From positions 1 to 33,818 of the forward strand of contig CAYXIO010000045.1 of the NCBI GenBank assembly GCA_964465125.1: a stretch of 33,818 bases of DNA, written 5' to 3'. Shown here piece by piece: positions 6,461 through 14,618 of the stretch. Numbering within the stretch: position 1 is the first letter of the stretch; each line of letters begins with the position of its first letter. This DNA is from CAYOHG01 sp964465125. GTDB taxonomy: Bacteria; Planctomycetota; Phycisphaerae; UBA1845; Fen-1342. The notes under the pieces were generated by a model that saw only the letters and a program-made list of their open reading frames with translations, did no database searches and had not been told where the DNA came from. The translations under genes and the position numbers were made by a program.

Positions 6461-8281
6461 CTAACCGCCGGCGCGGCCGTAGAGCAGCGCGAGCCGGGCG
6501 AGCTGCTCGGTGGCGCGGGCGGGCGGCGGCCAGTCGGCGAAACGCCAGCGCCAGTTGCCGGTCGCGGTGGCGGGCGTGTTCATGCGCGCGCGGCTGCCCA
6601 GACCGAGCACGTCCTGGAGCGGCACGACGACCGTGTTGGCCGCCGACGCGTACAGCGCGCGGATCGCGCCCCAGTGCAGGTGCTCCGCGTCGCATTGCAG
6701 GAAATCAAGCACGCGGGCCTGCTCGGACCCCTGCGAGCCGTTGCCGCCGGCCGCTGCGGACGCTCGACCCGCTCGTCGCCGGGCTTTGGCGCCGCGCGTT
6801 CGCGCGGGTTTCGCCGCGCTGCGCGCCAGCCCGCTGAACCAGCCCTGCAACGTGTCGTTGTCGTGCGTGCCCGGATACGCCGCACAATTGGCGACGAAGC
6901 CGTGCGGCAGGTGGTAGGACTTCACGCCGGGCAGGCCGGCCTGAAGCAGCCGCATGCCGGGAAAGCCGAGCTCATCGCGCAGCGCGGCCGCCTCGGGCGT
7001 CAGCAATCCCAGATCCTCGGCGATGATCTCGAGCCGACCGAGCGCCGCGCGGACGGCGCCGAACAGCGCGCGGCCTGGCGAACGCACCCAGCGCCCCCGC
7101 TGCGCGGTCGTGGATCCGCCGGCGATCCACCACACCCGGTTGAAGCCGAGAAAATGGTCGATGCGGACGGCGTCGAAGAGCGCGAACATGCGGCGGAAAC
7201 GCTCGATCCACCACGCGAAGCCGCTCTGCTCATGCCGCGCCCAGACGTACTGCGGGTGGTGCCAGAGCTGGCCGGTGTCGCTGAACAGGTCGGGCGGCAC
7301 GCCGGTGATGGCGCGCGGCCGGCCGTCGGCGCGCAGCGCGAACAGCTCGGGGTGCGCCCAGACGTCGGCGCTGTCGTGGCTGACGAAAATCGGAATGTCG
7401 CCGATCAGGCTGACGCCGCGGCTGGCGGCGTGATCGTGCAGGGCACGCCACTGACGGTCGAACATGAACTGCACGAAGCAGGCGTATTCGTATTCGTCGC
7501 GCAGCTCGTCGCGCGCGGCGCGCAGCGCGGCGGATCGGCGGGCGCGAACGTCGCGGGGCCACTGGGTCCAGAGGCGCCCGCGGTTCGCCTCCCGCAGCGC
7601 CTCGAACAGCGCGTAGTCGTCGAGCCAGCTCGCGTTGTGCTCCCGGAACGCGACGAATTCGCCGTACAGTCCGGAGCCGTTTGAAATGAACGTCTCGAAC
7701 GCGCGCCGCAGGCAGCGCTCGCGGTGCCGCCGCACGCGCGGAAACGCGACACGGTCGCCGGCGTCAACCTCCGTCGGAAGCGCGTCGAGCTCGGTCAACA
7801 GGCCCGCTTCGATCAGCCCGTCGAGCGAAACCAGCAGCGGGCCGCCGGCGAACGCGGAAGTTGAGCTGTAGGGCGAATGGCCCGGCCCGATCGGCCCGAC
7901 GGGCAACATCTGCCACCAGCTCTGACGCGCGTCTTTCAGCCAATCGGCGAACGCGAAGGCGTGACTCCCGAGGTCGCCGCTGCCATGTCGCCCCGGCAAG
8001 GAGGTCAGGTGCATCAGGATTCCCGCGGCACGGCGCTGCAACGACGCGCGCGGCGGCTCGGGCGGGACCGCTGCGGTCCGGCGGCGAGTGCGCGGCGCCG
8101 CGCGCGTCAGGCGAGCACGGCCGGAACGTCCGCCGATGGCTTCGTTTCGACGGCGCGAGCTGCCTGGGCGCGCGGGCCGCGCCAAGCGCTTCACAACCTC
8201 AACCGAATCCATCTCAGGGGCTCCGTCCCACGGATCGCCCGATGCAGGCGGCTCGCGGCGACCATCGGAATCCAACTTCAT
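6461..8281 (-). CDS. malQ: 4-alpha-glucanotransferase (amylomaltase)
   Basis: MalQ (GH77) transfers alpha-1,4-glucan segments between maltodextrins, releasing glucose, in the cytoplasm. The conserved GILMHLTSLPG begins at about residue 87. The catalytic nucleophile is D375 (VRIDHFLGF), the acid/base E422 (IIAEDLG), and the transition-state Asp D474 (GTHDNDT). Two features are odd. The 85 residues before the fold are Arg/Ala/Pro-rich and unlike the family. About 30 residues of Lys/Arg/Ala/Gly-rich sequence (488-520) also interrupt the barrel just after the THDND motif. The start is uncertain: ATG at 8281 gives 606 residues, and an in-frame GTG at 8326 would overlap the amylase stop by 11 bp. 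Transcription with the upstream amylase gene is likely. Confidence 0.93.
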   Translation of the reverse strand: MKLDSDGRREPPASGDPWDGAPEMDSVEVVKRLARPARPGSSRRRNEAIGGRSGRARLTRAAPRTRRRTAAVPPEPPRASLQRRAAGILMHLTSLPGRHGSGDLGSHAFAFADWLKDARQSWWQMLPVGPIGPGHSPYSSTSAFAGGPLLVSLDGLIEAGLLTELDALPTEVDAGDRVAFPRVRRHRERCLRRAFETFISNGSGLYGEFVAFREHNASWLDDYALFEALREANRGRLWTQWPRDVRARRSAALRAARDELRDEYEYACFVQFMFDRQWRALHDHAASRGVSLIGDIPIFVSHDSADVWAHPELFALRADGRPRAITGVPPDLFSDTGQLWHHPQYVWARHEQSGFAWWIERFRRMFALFDAVRIDHFLGFNRVWWIAGGSTTAQRGRWVRSPGRALFGAVRAALGRLEIIAEDLGLLTPEAAALRDELGFPGMRLLQAGLPGVKSYHLPHGFVANCAAYPGTHDNDTLQGWFSGLARSAAKPARTRGAKARRRAGRASAAAGGNGSQGSEQARVLDFLQCDAEHLHWGAIRALYASAANTVVVPLQDVLGLGSRARMNTPATATGNWRWRFADWPPPARATEQLARLALLYGRAGG

Positions 8282-8315
8282 CGGATGCCAGTGCCAGCCG
8301 GTATCGCGGCGTCCA

Positions 8316-10826
8316 TCAGCGTGCACGGAGCACCACGCCGCCGATCGCCGGCACCTGAACCGCGAGCTTGCCGTCGGCCGCCTCGACGACCTGGCCGGCC
8401 GGCGCGGCAGCGGGGTCGGCGCCGCGCGTGAAGATCACTTCCCAGCCCCCGGCGACGCTCTCGGGCGCGGGCACGGCGACGTTCGCGGCGGACGACGAGG
8501 CGTTCAGCAGCACGATCAGGCGCTGTTTACCGTCGGCCCGCTCGAAGGCCCAGACGTCGGCGGCGTCATCCGTCAGCAGCGTGCGGAAGTAGCCGGTGCG
8601 CAGCGCCGGGTTCGCGTTGCGAAGCGCGATCACGTCGCGATAGAAGGCGAGCTGGTCCTTCATCACGAAGTTCTCCTGCGGCTTCTCGTACGGCTGGAGA
8701 TCCTCCCAAAGCATGGGTTTGCGGCACGTGGGATCGTCGGCCCCCCACATGCCAACCTCGTCGCCGTAGTAGATCATCGGCGCGCCGACGTAGGTCATCT
8801 GCAAGAGGACGACCAGCCTGGCGCGGGCGTACTGCTGGGGCCCGGGCCTGGCGTTGCTGTAGTCGGGGCCGTTGTCCTGCACGCGGTTTTCGGCGTCGTA
8901 TTCGCGATCGGGGTTCAGCATCATCGACGCGAGCCGGTCGGTGTCGTGGCTATCGACCAGGTTCTGCTGCACGTAGGTGGCGGCAGCGGGATACGCCAGG
9001 CGCAGCTCGGCCAGGCGGCCATCCAGTTGGCTGGCCTTCAGCTTGCGCTTCTTGTTGCCGACCCACGCGATCGCGTTGCGCGCGAACTGGTAGTTCATGA
9101 CGGCGTCGAAGTGCCGGCCGTCGAGCCACAGGTCGGCGCGGTCCCAGATTTCGCCCACGATGTACGCGTCCGGGTTGACGGACTTGACCAAAGCGCGCCA
9201 CTCGACCCAGAACGGCGCTGGGATTTCGTTGGGCACGTCGAGCCGCCAGCCGTCGATCCCATCGCTCGGGTCGCCGTCGCCGTCGGGGTCCATCCAGCGC
9301 TTCGTCAGGTTGAAGATGTGCTGCTTGGCCGCCTCGCTGGCCAGTCCGTCGGGGCTCTTCTTGAAGACCGGCAAATCCTTCACTCCGGCCCAGCCGTTGT
9401 AGGTGAACGGCTCCCACGAGATGACGTCGAACCAGTCGGCGTATTTCGAGTTCTTGCCGTTCTTGAGCACATCCTGAAACGCCGGATGCCGCACGCCGAC
9501 GTGGTTGAAGACGCCGTCAATGATGACCCGGAAGCCCATCGACTTGGCCTTCTTGAGGAACGCGAGGAACACCTGGTCGCTGGGGGTCCAGGTCCAGGTG
9601 CTCGGGTCGTTCAGATCCTCAACCGAGACGGCGGCCTCGTAGTCGCCTTTCACGCCGAAGTGATCGTCGACGTGCAGGTAGTTGTCGGCGTCATACTTGT
9701 GATGCGTCGGGGCCTTGAAGATCGGGTTGAAGTACAGCGCGTTGACGCCCAGGGCCTTGAGATAGCCGAGCTCCTGCTCGACGCCCTGAAGATCGCCGCC
9801 GTAGAGTCGGAAGAACACCGAGTACTTGTAGAACGTTTGCCCGTCGGCGCCTTCGAAGTCGGCGGGGGAGAACCACTCGTGCGTCCAGGGCACGGTCTTC
9901 TCAGGATCGTTGGCGGTGGAGCCGTTGCGGAAGCGGTCGACCATGATCTGGTACCAGACCGCGTCGCGGGCCCACGCGGGGGTCTGAAAGATGGACTCTT
10001 GCCCGATCTCTTTCCGGAACGTGTGCGGATCGCTCACCTTGCCCGCCTTGTCATCGAGGATGAACGTGTATTCCAGGTGCTGAACTCCGTCCGTTTGCCG
10101 CAGCGGCAGCGATGCGGTCGTCTCCCAGAACGCGAACAACGGCCCCTCGTTTTCGAGGTGCAGCTCGACGGTCGGGCCGTCACGCACGGCCAGCGACACG
10201 CCGGCGATGTCATGGGCCAGCGTGCGATAGCGCACCAGCACGCGCTGCTCGTCCAGGCGCTGCCAGAACATCGGCACGTTCGGCTGATGCAGCAGGGCGA
10301 CCGCGTCAATCTGGCCGTCGCCGACCGCAGCGCTGGAGCGCGTCAAGGCGGCCAGCTTGCCGATTCGCAGCACCGAGTTGCTGCCGCCGTGGTTATCCGG
10401 TGCGCTTTCGGGGTTGAGCGGATCCTGGAACCAGCGGTCCCCGTCGACGACGAACTTGTACTCGTACTCTCCCGGACCCAGCGGAATCTGCACGGTCCAC
10501 GTGCCGTCGCCGTCGGCGTCGGTCATCGGGGTGGACTGGTTGTTCCAGCTATTGAACGCCCCCGCCAGGGACACGCCGCGCTGCGGCCGCGCGTCGGGCT
10601 TGTACGAGAAGACGATCGCCCACATGCCGTTCCTACCGGCGGCGGCGCTGATCGAGTCCGGCAGTTTCTCAATCTGCTCGCCGGCGGGAATGACCAGCGG
10701 CGGCGCCGGCGGCCAGTCGCCGGCGAAGCCCGCGGCACTGAGCAATCCCGCCAGAACGAAAAACGTCGTCGCCCATCGCAGACAGGTTCGTCTGCCGCCG
10801 ACGGTGAGCGCGCCAGGTTGCGTCAT
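8316..10826 (-). CDS. secreted GH13 alpha-amylase / neopullulanase-like enzyme
   Basis: This 836-residue enzyme should cleave alpha-glucans outside the cytoplasmic membrane. A signal peptide (residues about 12-36, RRTCLRWATTFFVLAGLLSA) is followed by a CBM48-like E-set domain (about 65-155) with FNSWN and a GEYEYKFVVDG strand. A second beta-rich region leads to the GH13 barrel from about residue 285. The GH13 regions are complete: DGVFNH (437-442), GWRLD with nucleophile D530, GE559IW acid/base, and VDSHD628. DPDGDGDPSDG (513-523) resembles a calcium-binding loop. The E-set plus barrel order is that of neopullulanase or cyclomaltodextrinase types. It begins a minus-strand run with malQ and diverges from a sugar ABC transporter, which suggests extracellular starch breakdown feeding uptake. 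Exact substrate preference is not readable. Confidence 0.95.
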   Translation of the reverse strand: MTQPGALTVGGRRTCLRWATTFFVLAGLLSAAGFAGDWPPAPPLVIPAGEQIEKLPDSISAAAGRNGMWAIVFSYKPDARPQRGVSLAGAFNSWNNQSTPMTDADGDGTWTVQIPLGPGEYEYKFVVDGDRWFQDPLNPESAPDNHGGSNSVLRIGKLAALTRSSAAVGDGQIDAVALLHQPNVPMFWQRLDEQRVLVRYRTLAHDIAGVSLAVRDGPTVELHLENEGPLFAFWETTASLPLRQTDGVQHLEYTFILDDKAGKVSDPHTFRKEIGQESIFQTPAWARDAVWYQIMVDRFRNGSTANDPEKTVPWTHEWFSPADFEGADGQTFYKYSVFFRLYGGDLQGVEQELGYLKALGVNALYFNPIFKAPTHHKYDADNYLHVDDHFGVKGDYEAAVSVEDLNDPSTWTWTPSDQVFLAFLKKAKSMGFRVIIDGVFNHVGVRHPAFQDVLKNGKNSKYADWFDVISWEPFTYNGWAGVKDLPVFKKSPDGLASEAAKQHIFNLTKRWMDPDGDGDPSDGIDGWRLDVPNEIPAPFWVEWRALVKSVNPDAYIVGEIWDRADLWLDGRHFDAVMNYQFARNAIAWVGNKKRKLKASQLDGRLAELRLAYPAAATYVQQNLVDSHDTDRLASMMLNPDREYDAENRVQDNGPDYSNARPGPQQYARARLVVLLQMTYVGAPMIYYGDEVGMWGADDPTCRKPMLWEDLQPYEKPQENFVMKDQLAFYRDVIALRNANPALRTGYFRTLLTDDAADVWAFERADGKQRLIVLLNASSSAANVAVPAPESVAGGWEVIFTRGADPAAAPAGQVVEAADGKLAVQVPAIGGVVLRAR

Positions 10827-10848
10827 CGTTCACCCCAACTCTCGTGGT

Positions 10849-10877
10849 TTGCGGTCGTCTCGGCCCAAAAGTATATT
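10849..10877 (+). promoter_or_regulatory. possible promoter of the sugar ABC transporter operon
   Basis: TTGCGG (10849-10854) and TATATT (10872-10877) are 17 bp apart in an otherwise GC-rich spacer, 75 bp before the ATG at 10952. The -10 match is good and the -35 match weak. It overlaps the opposite-strand -10 of the amylase gene. Confidence 0.4.
10870..10875 (-). promoter_or_regulatory. possible -10 element of the amylase gene promoter
   Basis: On the minus strand the sequence reads TATACT, five of six consensus bases, with a poor TTCTGG -35 candidate at 19 bp (10895-10900). Transcription would start about 37 bp before the amylase ATG at 10826. It shares bases with the divergent plus-strand -10. 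Confidence 0.4.
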
Positions 10878-10951
10878 GCAAGCGGCACCCACGGCCAGAA
10901 CCGCGCCGCCCGCTCGCGACCGCGCAGGACCGTGGTGCGGGCGGCTCGCTC

Positions 10952-13336
10952 ATGAACACGTTGATCCGCATCGCGTCCTCTACTCTCACCGCCACCCGCG
11001 TGCTGCTGGCGCTCGCCGCACTGCTGCTCGTGCTGGGGGCGTTCGGCTGGGTGCTTTCGCGCCCGCTCCGGGCGACTCCGCGGCTCGCGGGGCAGACGGT
11101 GTTGCGCGTGCTGCACTGGGGCGACAAGACCGAGGACGAGATCGTCCGCAAGCTGGTCGAGACCTTTGAGCGGCAGAACCCCGACATCAGGATCGTTCGC
11201 ACCAACGTCGGCTCACCGGCCCAGCTTCAGACCAAGCTCCAGACGATGCTCGCGGCCGGCGAGCCGCCTGACCTGTTCTACCTGATCTTCGAGAAGGTCG
11301 CTGCCTTCGCATCCAAGGACGTCCTGGAGAACATCGAGCCTTACGTCGCCCGCGACCTCGCCGCCGGCGCGCCGGACGCGCCCGATCTCGACGACTTCTT
11401 CCCCGCCACCTTGGACGCCTTTCGCTACGACCCGCAGACGCGCGGCGTCGGCCGCGGCACGCTCGTCGGACTGCCCAAGGATTTCACCTGCGTCGGCTTC
11501 TACTACAACCGCAAGCTCTTCGACCAGGCCGGCATCGCCTACCCGCCGAAGACCGGCTGGACCTGGGACGAATTCCACGAAGCCGCCCGGCGCATCGGCC
11601 AACTGCCCGACTGCTACGGCGCCGAAGTCGTCACCTGGGAGTCGATGGTCCGCATCTTCCTGTTCTCTCACGGACTCGACCTCGCCGAGCCGGGCTTTCA
11701 GCAGTTTCAACTGACTGATCCCGAAGTCGTCGCGACGCTGGACAAGCTGCGCTCCTGGTTCCACGACGAAGACCGCACGCTGCTCAGCGCCAAGACGCAG
11801 CTTGAAACCGGGCAGGCCCCGTTCCTCACCGGCCGCATCGGCATGGCCGGCCCGTTCGGCCGCTGGCAGGTTCCGCTCTATCGGCTCATCCCCGCCGAGA
11901 AGTTTGACTGGGACTTCGCGCCCATGCCGCACGCGGCCGGCAAGCCGCCCTCCAACGGCGTGCTGACGGTGGCGTGGGCGATGGCCAAGGCCGGGCGCCA
12001 CAAGCAGGAGAGCTGGCGGCTGATGAAATTCCTGCTGGGGCGCGAAGGCCAGGAGATGGTCTGCAACACCGGGCTGGCGATTCCCGTGCTCAAGAGCGTG
12101 GCGAGCAGCGCCTGCTTCACCGACCCCGCCGCCAAGCCTGAGAACGACGACGTGTTCCTCGAAGGCGCCGCGGTCGCACGGCCGATCGAATGGCCGGCCG
12201 ATCCGCAGTTCATGGACACGCTCAAGCTCTGCTTCGAGGCCATCTTCAAGCTCGGCCGGCCTACGGCACCGGAGCTGGAGCGCGCCGAGCAGACGCTGAA
12301 GCAACTGGCCTCGTTCCGCGCCGCCTCTCCGCCCATGCACTGGAGCCGCATCACCGGGTGGTTCGCGACCGTGCTGCTGCCGATTCTCCTGCTCGGCGCG
12401 CTGTGGTGGTGGCGCGGCCGTCCCGGCCGGCTTGCGTCTCAGGAGGAACGGGCCGGGCTCGCGATGGTCGCCCCCTGGGCGATCGGCTTCCTGGTGTTCT
12501 GCGCGTTCCCGATCGTCATGTCGCTGCTGCTGGGCTTCGCGCGCTGGAACCCGATGCAGACCGTCGACCGGGCCGAGTGGGTCGGGCTGGACAATTTCCG
12601 CGAAGCCCTCACGTTCGACCCGACCTTCCGCAAGGCCGTGTACGTCACCGCCTGGTACGCGCTGCTGGCGGTTCCGTCGAGCCAGATCGCCGCCCTGATC
12701 GCCGCCCTGCTCATGTCCCGCGAAACGAAGGGCATCGGCCTGTTCCGCGCGATCTGGTACCTGCCCAGCGTGCTGGCCGGGGTCGGCATGGCGATCATGT
12801 GGAAGTGGGTGTTCCACCACGAGCACGGCCTGCTGAACTCCCTGCTCGATCCTCTGCTCGCGAAGCTCAGTCTCAGCGCCCCGCGCTGGTTCGAGAAGGA
12901 CGCCGATCAGTGGGGCGTGCCCGCCTTCGCGGCGATCAACCTGTGGCTGATCGGCGGCACGATGATGATCTACCTGGCGGGGCTGAAAGGCATCTCGCGC
13001 GACCTGTACGAGGCCGCCGAGATCGACGGCGCCCGCACGCTGCGCAAGTTCGTCAACGTCACGCTGCCGATGCTCAGCCCGGTGATTTTCTTCAACACGA
13101 TCATGGCGATCATCGCGAGCTTCCAGATCTTCACACAGGTGTTCGTGATGACGGGCGGCGGCCCGGAGACGTCGACGCACTTCTACGTCTACTACCTCTA
13201 CAAGAAGGCCTTCGACCTGGGCGCGATGGGCTACGCCAGCGCCATGGCCTGGATTCTGCTGCTGATCGTGCTGGGACTGACGCTGCTGATCATGCGCGGC
13301 ACGCGCCGGCTGGTGTATTACGAGGCGTTGCGATGA
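10952..13336 (+). CDS. sugar ABC transporter: solute-binding protein fused to MalF-type permease
   Basis: This 794-residue protein joins two parts that are normally separate. Residues about 16-35 form a membrane anchor with no lipobox. Residues 48-455 are an extracytoplasmic family-1 sugar-binding domain (TVLRVLHWGDKTED, NPDIRI, LQTMLAAGEPPDLFY, VGLPKDF, GRIGMAGPFG). A further membrane helix (about 468-487) leads to a complete CUT1 permease with about six helices. Its cytoplasmic EAA loop, EAAEIDGARTLRKF followed by TLPMLSP (687-710), is intact and should dock an ATPase. Topology is consistent: N-terminus in, binding domain out, permease N-terminus in. The ATG at 10952 is chosen because the frame upstream is not protein-like. 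The partner permease is at 13664; no ATPase gene is in the window. Likely substrate is a maltodextrin or similar sugar, by neighbourhood. Confidence 0.92.
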   Translation: MNTLIRIASSTLTATRVLLALAALLLVLGAFGWVLSRPLRATPRLAGQTVLRVLHWGDKTEDEIVRKLVETFERQNPDIRIVRTNVGSPAQLQTKLQTMLAAGEPPDLFYLIFEKVAAFASKDVLENIEPYVARDLAAGAPDAPDLDDFFPATLDAFRYDPQTRGVGRGTLVGLPKDFTCVGFYYNRKLFDQAGIAYPPKTGWTWDEFHEAARRIGQLPDCYGAEVVTWESMVRIFLFSHGLDLAEPGFQQFQLTDPEVVATLDKLRSWFHDEDRTLLSAKTQLETGQAPFLTGRIGMAGPFGRWQVPLYRLIPAEKFDWDFAPMPHAAGKPPSNGVLTVAWAMAKAGRHKQESWRLMKFLLGREGQEMVCNTGLAIPVLKSVASSACFTDPAAKPENDDVFLEGAAVARPIEWPADPQFMDTLKLCFEAIFKLGRPTAPELERAEQTLKQLASFRAASPPMHWSRITGWFATVLLPILLLGALWWWRGRPGRLASQEERAGLAMVAPWAIGFLVFCAFPIVMSLLLGFARWNPMQTVDRAEWVGLDNFREALTFDPTFRKAVYVTAWYALLAVPSSQIAALIAALLMSRETKGIGLFRAIWYLPSVLAGVGMAIMWKWVFHHEHGLLNSLLDPLLAKLSLSAPRWFEKDADQWGVPAFAAINLWLIGGTMMIYLAGLKGISRDLYEAAEIDGARTLRKFVNVTLPMLSPVIFFNTIMAIIASFQIFTQVFVMTGGGPETSTHFYVYYLYKKAFDLGAMGYASAMAWILLLIVLGLTLLIMRGTRRLVYYEALR

Positions 13337-13343
13337 TCGGGAA

Positions 13344-13367
13344 GGGGCCGAGGGTCCGAGGGGTCGA
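13344..13367 (+). repeat. short octamer repeat GGGKYCGA x3
   Basis: Three back-to-back octamers, GGGGCCGA, GGGTCCGA and GGGGTCGA, start 8 bp after the fusion gene's stop codon; a degenerate fourth unit follows. The motif resembles the heptamer array at 32373-32428. It sits at the left side of the inserted four-helix-bundle remnant. Confidence 0.6.
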
Positions 13368-13427
13368 GCGGCGAAGGGACCGGCACACGCGGCGCGGCAA
13401 CCGACGCCGGTCTTGATCGCGGTCGAG

Positions 13428-13667
13428 GGTATGCGCGTGCTGGAGACGTACAAGGAACTTGCGGCGCGGCAGAAGGCGGATGGCCTGTGTGTCAGCATCG
13501 ATCGAGCGACGCGCGCATTTCCTCACGACGAGCGATTGGGCCTGGTGGACCGGATTCGGCGCAGCGTCATGCCAGTCCTTTTGAATAGCGCGGCAGGATG
13601 CGACCGCGGCTCCACCCGAGTCGATGCACGATTCCCATGGACCGCGAACGGAGATCATACCCAATGA
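13428..13667 (+). pseudogene. decayed four-helix-bundle protein (23S rRNA IVS-like family)
   Basis: The frame from the ATG at 13428 reads MRVLETYKELAARQKADGL, then AFPHDERLGLVDRIRR and NSAAGCDRGSTR. This matches the first half of the four-helix-bundle family (pattern FKDLxVWQKAxxL ... FPKxExYGLxxQIRRAAxSIxxNIAEGxGRGS). Helices three and four, about half of the usual roughly 120 residues, are missing. Conserved positions such as the IAEG turn are altered, and the frame runs over the start of the next permease gene. It is therefore a remnant, not an active gene. It lies within the 327 bp separating two subunits of one ABC transporter. Family members are found inside 23S rRNA genes and scattered in many genomes; their function is unclear. 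Confidence 0.7.
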
Positions 13668-14533
13668 GCCGCGTCGCCGCCGTCCTCGCCGCGCTGGCCA
13701 CCGTCGCGCTGCTGCTGCTCGGCACCCTGGTCATGGCCTTCCCGTTCTACTGGATGACCGTCACCAGCCTCGCCACGCCGGCCCAGGCGGCCGAATCCGC
13801 CTCCGGTACGACCTTTCACTGGCTGCCGACCGACCCGCAGTTCTCCAACTACGCGGCCGCGCTGCGCCACATCGGCAGCAAGCCCTGGATCGGGTTCCTC
13901 GACGCGCTGTCCAACACCATCGTCATCACCACGCTCTGCGTCGTCGGACAGGTGCTCTCGTGCAGCCTTTGCGGCTACGCCTTCGCGCGGCTGCGATTCC
14001 GCGGGCGCGACGGGCTCTTCATTCTGATGATCGCGACCATGATGCTGCCCCAGCAGGTCACCATGATCCCGCTCTTCCTGCTCTTCCGTGGGTTCGGCTG
14101 GATCGACAGCATCCTGCCGCTGGTCGTGCCGGCGTTCTTCGGCACGCCGTTCTTCATCTTCATGTTCCGCCAGTTTTTCGCGCAGGTGCCCGAGGCGCTG
14201 GTCGAGGCGGCTCGCATCGACGGCTGCGGGCACCTGACCACCTGGTGGCGCGTCATGCTGCCGCTGTGCAAGCCGGTCATCGCGATCACCGCGGTCTTCA
14301 CCTTCATCGCGACCTGGAACGATTTCCTCGGCCCGCTGATCTACCTGCAAAGCGAGGAGCAGATGACCCTCGCGGTCGCGCTGAACCTGTTCCAGAACCA
14401 GTACGGCGATTTCTCGGACATGAACCTGCTGATGGCCGCCAGCGTCGTCACGATGATCCCGTGCATCGTGTTGTTCTTCGTGGCGCAGAAGCAGTTCGTC
14501 GGCGGGCTGACGCTGGGAGCGGTCAAGGGGTAG
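13664..14533 (+). CDS. carbohydrate ABC transporter permease, MalG type
   Basis: The 289-residue inner-membrane protein is the second permease subunit of a CUT1 sugar importer. It has an N-terminal helix (AAVLAALATVALLLLGTLVMAF), the MalG-type periplasmic start (PFYWMTVTSLATP), and five further helices. The EAA loop, EALVEAARIDGCGHLTTWWRVMLP (177-200), and the ATWNDF...PLIYL segment are typical. The ATG at 13664 has GGAG ten bases upstream; a start at 13637 would add nine polar residues. It pairs with the fused binding-protein/permease upstream. The gap between them holds a decayed four-helix-bundle gene, so translation of the two is probably uncoupled. The ATPase is not encoded here and may be a shared MsmX-like protein, by inference. 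Confidence 0.93.
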   Translation: MSRVAAVLAALATVALLLLGTLVMAFPFYWMTVTSLATPAQAAESASGTTFHWLPTDPQFSNYAAALRHIGSKPWIGFLDALSNTIVITTLCVVGQVLSCSLCGYAFARLRFRGRDGLFILMIATMMLPQQVTMIPLFLLFRGFGWIDSILPLVVPAFFGTPFFIFMFRQFFAQVPEALVEAARIDGCGHLTTWWRVMLPLCKPVIAITAVFTFIATWNDFLGPLIYLQSEEQMTLAVALNLFQNQYGDFSDMNLLMAASVVTMIPCIVLFFVAQKQFVGGLTLGAVKG

Positions 14534-14618
14534 CCGATAGCCAGTTCGAACCGGCGCCGGCGCTCCTCCGGCTTTGCGACCATCCCGCGCTTGCGCGCGT
14601 CGACGATCCCTCGCCGCG

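Noticed and set aside
8088..10955. 955-codon open frame on the plus strand, the longest in the window
   Set aside because: It is antisense to the amylase and malQ genes, which carry complete catalytic motifs. The product has Val/Arg/Gly-rich shadow composition and no domain.
11213..13498. 761-codon open frame on the minus strand
   Set aside because: It is antisense to the fused transporter gene, which has binding-protein and permease motifs throughout.
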